Below, piece by piece: positions 27,126-35,507 of a stretch of DNA of 64,000 nucleotides. Under the pieces are notes generated by a model that saw only the letters and a program-made list of their open reading frames with translations, was not told where the DNA came from and did no database searches. The stretch comes from UBA6168 sp041392505 (lineage in GTDB: Bacteria > Bacteroidota > Bacteroidia > Chitinophagales > Saprospiraceae): assembly GCA_041392505.1 (NCBI GenBank), contig JAWKLX010000051.1, positions 1 through 64,000 of the forward strand. Direction: 5' to 3'. The position numbers were made by a program, and so were the translations under genes. Within the stretch, counting starts at the first letter, position 1. The number at the start of each line of letters is the position of its first letter.

Positions 27126-27454
27126 CTACTTTTCTTCTATGATAGACAGTTCTATATCTTGTGCATTAAAATCAAAAACGGGTTTATCATTCGGCGCAGG
27201 TTTATTAATGGCCGTCTCTGTATCTTTAAATATTCCTGAAAATAACTTCTAATCCGTCCTCCTTAAATTTTTTCAGGTAATTCACGGGGGTAATAATATT
27301 TGCTATTATATTCAATAAATATTGATAACAACCACGGGAGCAAACAAACAACTTTAGGATTGTGCCTTCTTCTCCAGTAATTGTGTTGACTTTATCATTG
27401 TGCCACAGGAACTCAAAAATAATATTGAAAAAATAAGCAAAATGTTTTTTTCAT
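27126..27454 (-). pseudogene. Relic of a small lipoprotein gene
   Basis: From ATG at 27454 the minus strand reads MKKTFCLFF, then after a one-base shift SILFLSSCGTMIKSTQLLEKK, a lipoprotein signal with lipobox LSSC. Coding-like sequence continues in other frames (LPWLLSIFIEYNSKYYYPR), ending with FSGIFKDTETAINKPAPNDK and IELSIIEEK before TAG at 27126-27128. At least three frame changes are needed, so it is inactive. Family unknown. Confidence 0.55.
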
Positions 27455-27483
27455 AATTTTTAATTGTGATTTGTGAAGGATAA

Positions 27484-27765
27484 TTAATTACTGTGTAATT
27501 TAAATTTGCTTTAATTTTTCCCCTGCCAGTGGGCCAGACAGTTCACCTCGCCTTGAGGCATGAGACTGCTCGGCCCAATGGGATTTTAAGGGCGGCGTCG
27601 TCCCGATGCATCCGGGCGACGCCGCCTATAAATCCATGAGGGTACCCGAAAGCCTGTGCCGAATTCACTTCGGTATGAATTCGGGGCACGCTGTCCGGGA
27701 GTTGCCAAAAGAGCGACTTTTCCTGCTCCGCATTTTTTAAACATACTTAAATTACACAGTATTAA
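27484..27765. mobile_element. 282-bp MITE-like element with TTAATACTGTGTAATTTAA ends
   Basis: Ends 27484-27503 and 27747-27765 are inverted copies differing by one extra T. The interior has a GC-rich hairpin (GGCGGCGTCG and CGACGCCGCC, about 27592-27628) and a second one around GAATTC...GAATTC (about 27660-27690), but no gene. Both the end motif and the GGCGGCG hairpin recall the element at 10499-10600. I did not find a clear target duplication. Confidence 0.55.
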
Positions 27766-27887
27766 TAAGGCAGGAAAATAATTGCTAATAAAATTCGATT
27801 TATTCAATTTATTTCCCAAAAAGAAAGACAGGCTATTTTTACAAATGGGTTGGCAAAAATAAAGTCGATTTTTTTTTAAAAAATTTA

Positions 27888-28709
27888 TTACTTAAATCTT
27901 TTCACCAATTCCCTAACGACCAACCGCATATTAGGCGCAGCTGCTTGTGATACAGCCAATACCTCCTCATGGCTTATTTCCCGGATGGCTTCGGGTGGGT
28001 ATCCCAAGTCTGTAACCAACGACGCTGCAAAAATCCGCATCCCCGCATGCCGTCCCACCAACACTTCCGGGACAGTGGACATACCTGCCAAGTCTGCGCC
28101 GATAAGGTGGAGGTAGTTATATTCGGCTGGCGTCTCAAAATTTGGCCCGGGCATGGCTGCATAAACACCGACATGCGCAGTAATTCCATTATTCTTAGCA
28201 ATAGACAACGCAGCATTCAACATGTCTGGGTCATACGCATGTAACATATCGGGAAAGCGGACGCCAAGCCGATCATCGTTTGGGCCACGCAGTGGATTGT
28301 CGGGCAACAAATTGATGTGATCTTTTATAAATACCAAATCGCCCAGTGCGTGCTGCGGGTTAACGCTCCCCGCTGCATTGGACAGAATGAGTTTTTTGAC
28401 TCCGAGGCTTTTCATTACCCGAATTGGCAGGGTCACCTCCTGCAAAGAATACCCCTCGTAATAATGAAAGCGCCCAGCCATTGCGACCACCGGCACTCCT
28501 TCTATTTTTCCAAAAATCAAATGGCCTGCATGTCCCGAAACCGTCGACGCGGGAAAATGCGGAATATCTTTATATGCAATAATTTCCTCCGCCATAATAT
28601 CTTCTGCCAACTGCCCAAGCCCCGACCCCATGACAATTCCATATTGTGGAATTAATGAAGTCCGTTGGCGGATATATTTTTCAGCTTCTTTTATTTTATT
28701 GTATTGCAT
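27888..28709 (-). CDS. punA: Purine-nucleoside phosphorylase
   Basis: The 273-residue cytoplasmic enzyme splits inosine or guanosine with phosphate in purine salvage. Motifs are those of the trimeric PNP/MTAP class: GSGLGQLAED (28-37), HFPASTVSGHAGHL, AGRFHYYEGYS with the phosphate-site His, LILSNAAGSVN, GVYAAMPGPNFETPAEY, LAGMSTVPEVLVGRHAGM and SLVTDLGYPPEAI. Length is normal. The neighbouring ywbE gene lies upstream on the same strand, separated by a repeat hairpin. Confidence 0.95.
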   Translation of the reverse strand: MQYNKIKEAEKYIRQRTSLIPQYGIVMGSGLGQLAEDIMAEEIIAYKDIPHFPASTVSGHAGHLIFGKIEGVPVVAMAGRFHYYEGYSLQEVTLPIRVMKSLGVKKLILSNAAGSVNPQHALGDLVFIKDHINLLPDNPLRGPNDDRLGVRFPDMLHAYDPDMLNAALSIAKNNGITAHVGVYAAMPGPNFETPAEYNYLHLIGADLAGMSTVPEVLVGRHAGMRIFAASLVTDLGYPPEAIREISHEEVLAVSQAAAPNMRLVVRELVKRFK

Positions 28710-28721
28710 TGAAAAAAATTA

Positions 28722-28833
28722 AAAATGCAAAATATTGAATGTAAAATGTAAAAGTGAACCTTCTGTTAACTTCCCCCATTTTACATTCAATATTTTACAT
28801 TTTACATTTATCATTTATCATTCTTCATTCTTC
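28722..28833. repeat. Heptamer array (ATTTTAC, ATTTATC, ATTCTTC) forming a hairpin
   Basis: Eight heptamers run from 28778 to 28833 (ATTTTAC, ATTCAAT, ATTTTAC, ATTTTAC, ATTTATC twice, ATTCTTC twice). The part 28722-28747 is complementary, so a long AT hairpin can form between ywbE and punA. The last units encode the end of YwbE. Confidence 0.85.
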
Positions 28834-29025
28834 ATCGAGAATACTTTTTACCCGTCCCACTTCCCCTGTATCCAACCGGACTTTTATGCCGTGCGGATGT
28901 TGCGGTGATTTAGTTAAAATGCTCTGAACCACGCCAGTGGTCAATTCTCCGTTGCGTTGGTTTTGCTTTTCAACTATTTCTACCAACAAACCAACTTGAA
29001 TGTTTTTTCGATAATTTCCTTCCAT
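28825..29025 (-). CDS. ywbE: YwbE family protein
   Basis: The 66-residue product matches the YwbE (DUF2196) family along its whole length: IQVGLLVEIVEKQNQRNGEL, TTGVVQSILTKSPQHPHGIK and VRLDTGEVGRVKSIL. A small SH3-like cytoplasmic protein; its function is not established. Its start is 12 bp downstream of the DsbA-like gene stop, so the two are probably co-transcribed. Its last codons overlap the heptamer array. Confidence 0.93.
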   Translation of the reverse strand: MEGNYRKNIQVGLLVEIVEKQNQRNGELTTGVVQSILTKSPQHPHGIKVRLDTGEVGRVKSILDEE

Positions 29026-29037
29026 TATTTTTATTAT

Positions 29038-29715
29038 TTAATTTTTCATCACTTGGTTTATTTTCGCAATAATTTTTTCAGCTTTTGTGTACCCATTTGA
29101 CAACAAATAATAATCTTCCCCTTTTTTAAAAATTACAGTTGGGAAGCCACGCACGCCCATTTCCGCAGAGCGGGCAAAATCTTCCTGCACTACTTTTTTT
29201 AATGCCTCCGATTCAAATAATTGCTGAAACTCATTTTTATCTAAATTAAATTGCTCGGCAACAGCCGTAAAAGTAGAGGTAAGATTTGGATTTTTATTTT
29301 CAAAATAAAATGCATGCTGTACTGCTTTAAAAAATTCAAACTCTAAAGAAGCATCCATTTGCCGAACTGTTACTACCGCACGGCAAGCAGGCTCTGTGTC
29401 GTAAATAATATCTGATGCACTTAAAATGTCATATTGAAAAGGCTGTCCGCTCCTACTACCAACTTCTTCCCAATGATGTTTTAAAAACCCACCGAGGTCC
29501 GTCATGGTTTCTGTATTATATGGGCGCAAGCCACCCATCACTAATTCTACATTTATATTTCCGTCCATAGCTGCTGTGACTTTGCTAAATTCTGGTGAAA
29601 AGCCATAACACCACGAACACATCGGGTCGCCAAAATAAATTAAGGTGGGTTTTTCTTGTGCCATAGTTTTTATTTGAAAAAGAATTAGAAAAATGAGAAC
29701 TAATATTTTATTCAT
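29038..29715 (-). CDS. Secreted DsbA-family thioredoxin-like protein
   Basis: The 225-residue product has a signal peptide (ILVLIFLILFQIKTMAQ), then the DsbA active site FGDPMCSWCYGFSPEF (CSWC about 33-36) and the cis-Pro region GVRGFPTVIFKKG (about 190-200). The arrangement (CxWC, ELVMGGLRPYN, ACRAVVTVRQM, NGYT) is that of the FrnE-like branch of DsbA proteins. Probably a periplasmic disulfide oxidoreductase. Heads the ywbE operon. Confidence 0.88.
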   Translation of the reverse strand: MNKILVLIFLILFQIKTMAQEKPTLIYFGDPMCSWCYGFSPEFSKVTAAMDGNINVELVMGGLRPYNTETMTDLGGFLKHHWEEVGSRSGQPFQYDILSASDIIYDTEPACRAVVTVRQMDASLEFEFFKAVQHAFYFENKNPNLTSTFTAVAEQFNLDKNEFQQLFESEALKKVVQEDFARSAEMGVRGFPTVIFKKGEDYYLLSNGYTKAEKIIAKINQVMKN

Positions 29716-29921
29716 CCGAAAATATTTTTATTCAACGATTTCGACACCCTCCAATTCAAACCCTATTTTGGACAGACAAAATGGACGAGGCCAACATCTT
29801 GAATGGATACCGATATTATGATGGACATTATCGGCATTTTCCATTTATTTTGATTTATTTCAGAACAAATTCTTAATTTGCTGTATTTGTAAAAAACGGC
29901 CTGTAATCTAAATTCTTCAAT

Positions 29922-31496
29922 ATGGGATTCAAATCATTTGCAATAATATTATTTTTCCAACTACTTGGGCTACCCCTATTTTCTCAAGGGTTTTACGACC
30001 CAATGCACCTTGCTAAAATCGAACTCACTTTTGTAGAAGACGATTGGCAATACCCCCTGCATTATTATCAATCACTGGACAAAGGAGACCGACATATTGG
30101 AAAGGCAATTATCGACGGGCAGCCTTTCGACAGCGTTGGGGTTCGTTTCAAAGGGTTTAGTTCTTACAGCCGGAACAATGCTAAAAATCCGCTCAATATC
30201 AAACTGGATCACATCATAAAAAAAGCTGATTATCAAGGATTTGAAACCATCAAACTCAGTAATGGGTACCTCGATCCATCTTGGCTGCGGGAAATCTTAG
30301 CCTATAAAATCGCCCGCAAATATATGGTCGCCCCACACTCCAATTACGCACAGGTTTTTGTCAATGGAAAATACCACGGCCTTTTTGGAAACACGGAGGA
30401 TGTCGACGGAAAATTTGCCAAAAGATATTTGCCAGCAGGTAAAGACAATGTCCTCATCAAAGGCAACTCCCCACTTGGCCCCTTCTTGGGAAAACGGTCT
30501 TCGCTTGAATATTTAGGGAGTGATACGACGGCCTATTATTCCGCTTATGAAATGAAAAGCGACCATGGCTGGACGGAACTTTTTCAATTGATAGATATAT
30601 TAAATAACCACCCAGAAAAAATAGAAAGCATCTTGGATATGGACCAGGCTATCTGGATGCTTGCCTTTAATAATGTGCTGGTCAACCTCGATAGTTATTC
30701 AGATTTTCAGCAGAATTATTATTTAATCCAAGACGACAATGGTCTATTTAATTTTATTGTTTGGGACGTGAATTTAGCGTTCGATGGGTTGGGAAAACCA
30801 CAGGGCGTTACCATGCAGCACGACTACGATCCACTGGCCAAACAGCAGGACGCTCGTTTCCCATTAATTAATTTGGTTTTAAATAATCCCACTTACCGTA
30901 AAATATATTTTGCTCATTGCCGCACTATTTTAAATGAAAATTTTCTCAATGACTGGTATAAAGATGAAGCTGAAAAATACCGGGCATTAATTAGCGATGC
31001 CGTTAAAAAAGATTCTAATTCGGTTTTTAATTTCGAGGCGTTTAATAAAAATTATACAGAAACATTTATCAAAGAAAAACCAAGCCCGTTCCCCTACCCT
31101 GGAATTATTGAATTAATGGATGCCCGCAAAGAATTTTTACAAAACCATCCTGCTTATAAAAAAATAGCACCTGCTATTTCTGACGTCAATGCCGTTATTT
31201 CAGAAACAGATTCAACAGTTTTGACCATCACGGCAAAAATTTTAAATCCTGAAAAAGCCTATGTCTTTTTCCGAAAAAATAATTCGCAGATTTTTCAAAA
31301 AATACCAATGTCTGATAATGGGAAAAATGCAGATGAAAAAGCAGAAGATGGAATTTACAGCGCAGCAATCCCAATTGAAAAGAAAAAAATAGAGTATTAT
31401 ATTTATGCAGAAAATAAAGAGGCTGCCCAATTTTCCCCAGAGCGGGCGGAGCACGAATTTTATACTTTCAAAAAAGAAAAAGAGATGCCGTTTTGA
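29922..31496 (+). CDS. CotH kinase family protein
   Basis: The 524-residue product has a signal peptide (IILFFQLLGLPLFSQ) and a CotH domain (about 35-360): VGVRFKGFSSYSR, NPLNIKLDH, TIKLSNGYLDPSWLREILAY, NYAQVFVNGKYHGLFGNTEDVD, and the metal/ATP motif DVNLAFDG near 287-294. CotH proteins are atypical protein kinases, first known as spore-coat proteins; Bacteroidota homologues are secreted and of unknown substrate. The C-terminal 130 residues look like an Ig-like module (GKNADEKAEDGIYSAAIPI, YYIYAENKEAAQFSPERAEH). No sorting domain. Confidence 0.88.
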   Translation: MGFKSFAIILFFQLLGLPLFSQGFYDPMHLAKIELTFVEDDWQYPLHYYQSLDKGDRHIGKAIIDGQPFDSVGVRFKGFSSYSRNNAKNPLNIKLDHIIKKADYQGFETIKLSNGYLDPSWLREILAYKIARKYMVAPHSNYAQVFVNGKYHGLFGNTEDVDGKFAKRYLPAGKDNVLIKGNSPLGPFLGKRSSLEYLGSDTTAYYSAYEMKSDHGWTELFQLIDILNNHPEKIESILDMDQAIWMLAFNNVLVNLDSYSDFQQNYYLIQDDNGLFNFIVWDVNLAFDGLGKPQGVTMQHDYDPLAKQQDARFPLINLVLNNPTYRKIYFAHCRTILNENFLNDWYKDEAEKYRALISDAVKKDSNSVFNFEAFNKNYTETFIKEKPSPFPYPGIIELMDARKEFLQNHPAYKKIAPAISDVNAVISETDSTVLTITAKILNPEKAYVFFRKNNSQIFQKIPMSDNGKNADEKAEDGIYSAAIPIEKKKIEYYIYAENKEAAQFSPERAEHEFYTFKKEKEMPF

Positions 31497-31501
31497 ATAA
31501 A

Positions 31502-31582
31502 TTCATGGATTCATTGTTTCACAGTTTCACGGTTTCATTGTTGTTGAAAAACCGTGAAACTGTGAAACAATGAATCCATGAA
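31502..31582. terminator. Perfect 34-bp-arm hairpin, bidirectional terminator
   Basis: Arms 31502-31535 and 31549-31582 are exact complements with a 13-nt loop. The arms are built from GTTTCAC-like units at 8-bp spacing. It sits between convergent genes (CotH ending at 31496 and the lipoprotein ending at 31585). Confidence 0.85.
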
Positions 31583-31584
31583 CC

Positions 31585-33138
31585 TTACATCAATCCCCTC
31601 TCCTTCATATCCCTTTCCACTATGACGTGGATTTGATCCACTTTCAGGTTCTTACCGATGATTTTCCGGTCTGGATCAAGCACGTATATTTCTGGCGTAT
31701 TATCGACGAAGTAGGTCGCATAAATGGCACGATTGGTTGGGTCGTGCACATTGTTTTCCCAAGGCATATTGTATCGCTTGATGGCATCCTTCCATTCTTT
31801 GTCATCTGTGTTCACCACGATGGCGTAAACATCAACCCCTTTAGGTTTCCATTGGTGGTAAAAATTGACCAATTGAGGTGTCTGTTCTGCACAATGCTCA
31901 CAGTCGGGGTTCCACATATAGACGATGATGTAGTTGGCCTTGATGTCGTAGATTGACCGCATCTTGCCATCCGGGCCTGCCGCTTGCACATTCACCCCTT
32001 TCTGGCCGACGAGGCTTTGGGACATTTCATAAGCACGCAATTGCAAGGCATGGATTTCCGTAGAATCTGACCAAAAAGCCCGGTCGTATGTGAAGTAATT
32101 TTGGATCATGTGGACATAGACTGCCTCCGAATCCATCAGCGTAGTCTTGGTCGGCTCGTAGTTCAAGACGATCCAGTTGGCGAAATACTGAAAATACTTG
32201 GGTTTGTCGACCACTTGATCCACCAAGAAGCTCGCCGATGATTTGATCGAATCGGGGTTTTGGGCCGTGAGCTCGTTGATATACCGCTTTAGCTTGTTAC
32301 TGATCACAGGCGTGTTGAGCAGGCGGTCATCATCAAAATTGACATTCGCCCAAAACAGCCTTTTGTATTCATACATAAAAGCTTCGTTATTGATCGAACC
32401 GTCTGGGTTGTGGATTGGCTCCAGCACTGGGTTTTGTCCTGCTTCTTTGAAGGCGGTAAACAGCGAAGTTGGGTTTTCCTTGAAAACCTTCTGCAGGTAT
32501 TCAAACCGCTTTTTGCTGAGTTCATTTTGTTCCTCTTTGACCTGATTGTATTCAGGTGTTCCGGGGGAAAACGCCTTCAACTTGGCTGCAATGCGGTTAA
32601 ATTCAGGTTGCTGGGAGGTCTCAAACTTGATCGTTTGGTACAAAAGCTGGTTGTCCTTACTGCCTTGTACCTGCATGGCGTTCACCAAGTTGTTCATCTT
32701 AGTCTGCATGGTGAAAGTCTGATCATCATCGATCAGCATTTGGATCGTCGTTTTTTTGTCTGGCAACATCAGGAAAAACAAGCCTGGGGTATAAGGCTTA
32801 TTGCCTTTAAAAACAATTTTCCCACCAACTGCCATCACCGAATCAGCGCGGTAGTACTGGTCGCTGTAGATACCGATCAAAGAGCATTGTCCTCCAGCCA
32901 AGCCTTCAATCTCCACCTCAATGTGTGGGTTTTCCAACTTGCGGTTGGGATCAGGAATCTGCGAAGCCAATTTATAGGAAGTTGGAACGCTTGGCGTTTT
33001 AACCGAAGTCGCTACCGGCGTAGCGCCGGGTTCGAGTTCAGAGGTTGCGCTTGCAGGCGTGGTTGTTCCGGTATTATCCCCACCACAGGAGCAAAGGAAC
33101 AACAAGAAAAATAGTGTAAAAACAGTCATGTATTTCAT
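31585..33138 (-). CDS. TlpA-like thioredoxin-domain lipoprotein
   Basis: The 517-residue product starts with a lipoprotein signal (FTLFFLLFLCSCGGD) and a Thr/Pro-rich spacer. Residues about 75-165 form a DUF4369-like domain (IEVEIEGLAGGQCSLIGIYS, ADSVMAVGGKIVFKGN), followed by a helical middle part (DUF5106-like) and a C-terminal thioredoxin fold (about 370-517) with the active site WNPDCEHCAEQTPQL (CEHC) and a cis-Pro in VDNTPEIYVLDP. Such proteins reduce disulfides at the cell envelope. Convergent with CotH. Confidence 0.88.
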   Translation of the reverse strand: MKYMTVFTLFFLLFLCSCGGDNTGTTTPASATSELEPGATPVATSVKTPSVPTSYKLASQIPDPNRKLENPHIEVEIEGLAGGQCSLIGIYSDQYYRADSVMAVGGKIVFKGNKPYTPGLFFLMLPDKKTTIQMLIDDDQTFTMQTKMNNLVNAMQVQGSKDNQLLYQTIKFETSQQPEFNRIAAKLKAFSPGTPEYNQVKEEQNELSKKRFEYLQKVFKENPTSLFTAFKEAGQNPVLEPIHNPDGSINNEAFMYEYKRLFWANVNFDDDRLLNTPVISNKLKRYINELTAQNPDSIKSSASFLVDQVVDKPKYFQYFANWIVLNYEPTKTTLMDSEAVYVHMIQNYFTYDRAFWSDSTEIHALQLRAYEMSQSLVGQKGVNVQAAGPDGKMRSIYDIKANYIIVYMWNPDCEHCAEQTPQLVNFYHQWKPKGVDVYAIVVNTDDKEWKDAIKRYNMPWENNVHDPTNRAIYATYFVDNTPEIYVLDPDRKIIGKNLKVDQIHVIVERDMKERGLM

Positions 33139-33346
33139 GGAATTCGATTTTTAGGCCGCAAAAATAGGGCGGATTGAAAAGAATTGGGACTTAAACGGGG
33201 ACATTAAGATTTTGTTTGAAAAGTATGGGCTTTAAAGTGTTGGCAGCCTGGTTTGGTTACCACACAAATTATCATGCTGTTTGCCCAATCAGCAAACAAC
33301 ATTAAACTACCCCTCATCAACTACCCTGCCATTCATATTAGAAAAA

Positions 33347-33973
33347 TCAAGAATTTTTAAAACCGTGTTTTTCAAGCACATCAACAGGTGGGCCGTTCCA
33401 TGGGTTGGGACGGTTGCCCTGATAGCCAAGGTCGTTGATGCCCATTTCGGTGGTAAAAAAACCAGTGGCGGTGAGGTCCCGCATCCGGTTGAAAAAAGCG
33501 GCACCGGGTTCCATGCCCGGTTTTATTTTATTAGGGTAGGCAATATCTTCCACCAACTCAATTTGCTGGCTGGAAGAACAATCTTTGAAAGGTTTTTCAA
33601 AACGCCGGAGGCATTCCGTATCCAACCACCGCAGGCCGCCCCGCATGGGCAGTTGGTGATGTTCCATATCTTTTACAATAAATTCTATGAACGCAGGCAC
33701 ATCCGCATCGGAGGCGCTGCCGGAAGTCTCGTCCGCAGGGATGATAATATCTGCGAGGATGGTAATCGTAGCCATTTCATGTTCATCGAAAAATGTTTCG
33801 CTCAGCAAGCGCCTGTCCCGCTCAATTTCGAAGGCTTCCCGGCCTGCTTCGATCACTTCAAATCCCGCTTCTGTAGCTGGTGCTTCCGCAGTTTCTGGTT
33901 GGCAGGATTCCCAAAGAAGGCTGGTCGAGACGGTGCCAACACCGATGAATTGGAGATATTTTCTTCTGTTCAT
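33347..33973 (-). CDS. Gluconate 2-dehydrogenase subunit 3-like protein
   Basis: I start at 33973 (MNRRKYLQFIGVGTVSTSLLWESC); the longer frame adds 22 unlikely residues. The 208-residue product has an export signal resembling a Tat/lipoprotein leader (RRKYL, LLWESC) and the PF13618 core: FFDEHEMATITILADIIIP, DVPAFIEFIVKDM, GGLRWLDTECLRRF, ELVEDIAYPNK and TGFFTTEMGINDLGYQGN. This small subunit normally partners a GMC-type oxidoreductase encoded next to it, but no GMC gene is present on either side, so it is an orphan here. Confidence 0.88.
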   Translation of the reverse strand: MNRRKYLQFIGVGTVSTSLLWESCQPETAEAPATEAGFEVIEAGREAFEIERDRRLLSETFFDEHEMATITILADIIIPADETSGSASDADVPAFIEFIVKDMEHHQLPMRGGLRWLDTECLRRFEKPFKDCSSSQQIELVEDIAYPNKIKPGMEPGAAFFNRMRDLTATGFFTTEMGINDLGYQGNRPNPWNGPPVDVLEKHGFKNS

Positions 33974-34076
33974 TTTTTTGAAATGGTGATGAGGCGGTAA
34001 AGATGGGGTTTGTAATTGATTTGGCAAAATCGAAAACAAGGATCATTTCCCAATTACCTCACCTTGTTTTATGCAA

Positions 34077-34118
34077 TAAAAAAAAGCCCTTTAAAAATAA
34101 TGATCTCTAAAGGGCTTT
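34077..34118 (-). terminator. Intrinsic terminator of the DUF2892 gene
   Basis: On the minus strand AAAGCCCTTTA and TAAAGGGCTTT (11-bp arms, 14-nt loop) are followed by a run of eight T. It lies 26 bp after the stop at 34144. Confidence 0.88.
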
Positions 34119-34143
34119 GCATTGCATGAATGCCAAATTTATT

Positions 34144-34356
34144 TCATCCCATTTTCTTCACGGGGCAACTATTTATCCCAAATGGAGCATACAGCGGGCA
34201 GAAGCTAACCAAACTGGTCAGCAAAAAAACAGCCCCGAACACCAACAAAACGACGCCTAACGTCCCGGTGACAGTTCCCGTAAAATATAAAGCGGCAAAA
34301 ATAATGGCCAAAATGACCCGGATGATGCGGTCGGCAGAGCCCATGTTCTTTTTCAT
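34144..34356 (-). CDS. DUF2892 (YgaP-type) small membrane protein
   Basis: I start at 34356 (MKKNMGSADRIIRVILAI). The 70-residue product has the DUF2892 signature: NMGSADRIIRVILA, two membrane helices (AIIFAALYFTG and GVVLLVFGAVFLLTSLV) and the C-terminal CPLYAPFGINSC with paired Cys. In other bacteria this module occurs alone or fused to rhodanese and is linked to sulfur and redox metabolism. The microgene at 34370 and the Crp/Fnr gene at 34531 lie directly upstream on the same strand, suggesting one operon. Confidence 0.9.
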   Translation of the reverse strand: MKKNMGSADRIIRVILAIIFAALYFTGTVTGTLGVVLLVFGAVFLLTSLVSFCPLYAPFGINSCPVKKMG

Positions 34357-34369
34357 GACGGTGAGATTT

Positions 34370-34465
34370 TTAGTTAAACAATTTTTCAAACAACCTAACC
34401 GCACCAAATAGGATGGCGAAACAGATCAGGCAAACAAGGAGGAATTTTAGTGCTTTGGATTTCAT
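34370..34465 (-). CDS. 31-residue membrane peptide
   Basis: ATG at 34465, preceded by AAAAGGAA, opens MKSKALKFLLVCLICFAILF, ending GAVRLFEKLFN then TAA. It encodes one helix with a basic start and is followed 13 bp later by the DUF2892 start, inside what looks like an operon with the Crp/Fnr regulator. Coding is inferred from position, ribosome-binding-like sequence and composition. Confidence 0.5.
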   Translation of the reverse strand: MKSKALKFLLVCLICFAILFGAVRLFEKLFN

Positions 34466-34530
34466 TTCCTTTTGTTTACAACAAAGATGCAGCCGCCATC
34501 CAGCCAAAGGCAGTAACCGCAGTCACCACG

Positions 34531-35148
34531 TCATAAAATTTCTATCCCGTTGGGGTGCTGTTTTACCAATTTTTCTTTTTCCAGCTTTTTCATCACCCGG
34601 CTGATGACCTCCCGGGCGCTGCCCATTTCCCGGGCTATCTGATGATGACGGAGATCGAGAAACCGGCTGTTCAACACTTCGGATTTTTCGGTCAAATAAT
34701 CCATCAGGCGTTTGTCCATTTTTTCAAAAAGGAGTTGGTGGATGGTGTGCAGCAGGTCGTCATAGCGTTGGTTGAATTGCTGGAAAAACAGCTCGTTCAA
34801 TTTTGGGTAGGTGCGCACCCATTGGTTCACATCTGCAACGGGCAACAGTAGTGTCTCCGTGTCTTCCTCAGCCACAGCCCGCACTCGACTAGGCGCATTC
34901 CACAAGCCTGCCGAAAAAGACATTACACAACTCTCCGTTGGTTCGATGTAATACAACAACAATTCCTTATCGTCATGACTGCTGAACACTTTGATGCTGC
35001 CTTCCAAGACAATGGGTATGACTTTGATGTACTGCCCTTCCCGCAGGATTTCCGTTCCAGCGGGGATGTTTTGCAGAATGCCTTTTTCCAAAATTTCACG
35101 GCGGAGTTCGAAGGGGAGGGGCGGGAGTTTGCGTTCAATCGCTTCCAT
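34531..35148 (-). CDS. Crp/Fnr family transcriptional regulator
   Basis: The 205-residue product has an N-terminal cyclic-nucleotide-binding-type beta roll (about 15-115; AGTEILREGQYIKVIPIVLEGSIKVF, LLYYIEPTESCVMSF), a long dimer helix (KLNELFFQQFNQRYDDLLHT) and a C-terminal winged helix (LDLRHHQIAREMGSAREVIS, RVMKKLEKEKLV). No FNR-type four-Cys cluster is seen. It precedes the DUF2892 gene, a pairing consistent with a redox or stress response. Confidence 0.92.
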   Translation of the reverse strand: MEAIERKLPPLPFELRREILEKGILQNIPAGTEILREGQYIKVIPIVLEGSIKVFSSHDDKELLLYYIEPTESCVMSFSAGLWNAPSRVRAVAEEDTETLLLPVADVNQWVRTYPKLNELFFQQFNQRYDDLLHTIHQLLFEKMDKRLMDYLTEKSEVLNSRFLDLRHHQIAREMGSAREVISRVMKKLEKEKLVKQHPNGIEIL

Positions 35149-35427
35149 GTTTGTCAGTCTTTTTTAAAAAAATATAAAGGTATTGGAAACGGAACACATA
35201 ATTTTCTTTTCAGCGGCCTGAGCGTATTCCACCTAACTTTGCTGCCCCAAAATGCAGTTTGACACATGGAACCTATTTTTTGTCCATGCATAAATTGTTG
35301 GCATTAAAGAAAATGACCATTCAGTTGCAGTTCAAAATAAGCGGTGGCAGTTTATTCCTGTGACTCAGAACCACAATACTCTCTACTTACCGGTATTCAA
35401 GCGTTTTTTTTCTTCTATTTTTGCCTA
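35149..35427. other. Upstream region of the Crp/Fnr gene
   Basis: Noncoding. It leads into the attC-like sites; the Bacteroidota core genome resumes at about 39.0 kb. Confidence 0.4.
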
Positions 35428-35497
35428 CCGCTACGTTGGATTAATGCATTGCGCCAAAGGTGGATTAGCGCAATGCGGAAAAACGGGCGTTACCACC
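35428..35497. repeat. attC-like site 0 (left edge of cassette island)
   Basis: A 9-bp inverted repeat GCATTGCGC / GCGCAATGC (35446-35454, 35468-35476) lies inside a weaker outer pairing and ends in CGGGCGTTACCACC. The terminal GTTACCACC is the exact complement of GGTGGTAAC at 35985-35993, as expected if the DNA between them is one excisable cassette. Confidence 0.5.
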
Positions 35498-35507
35498 AAT
35501 TTGAAAA

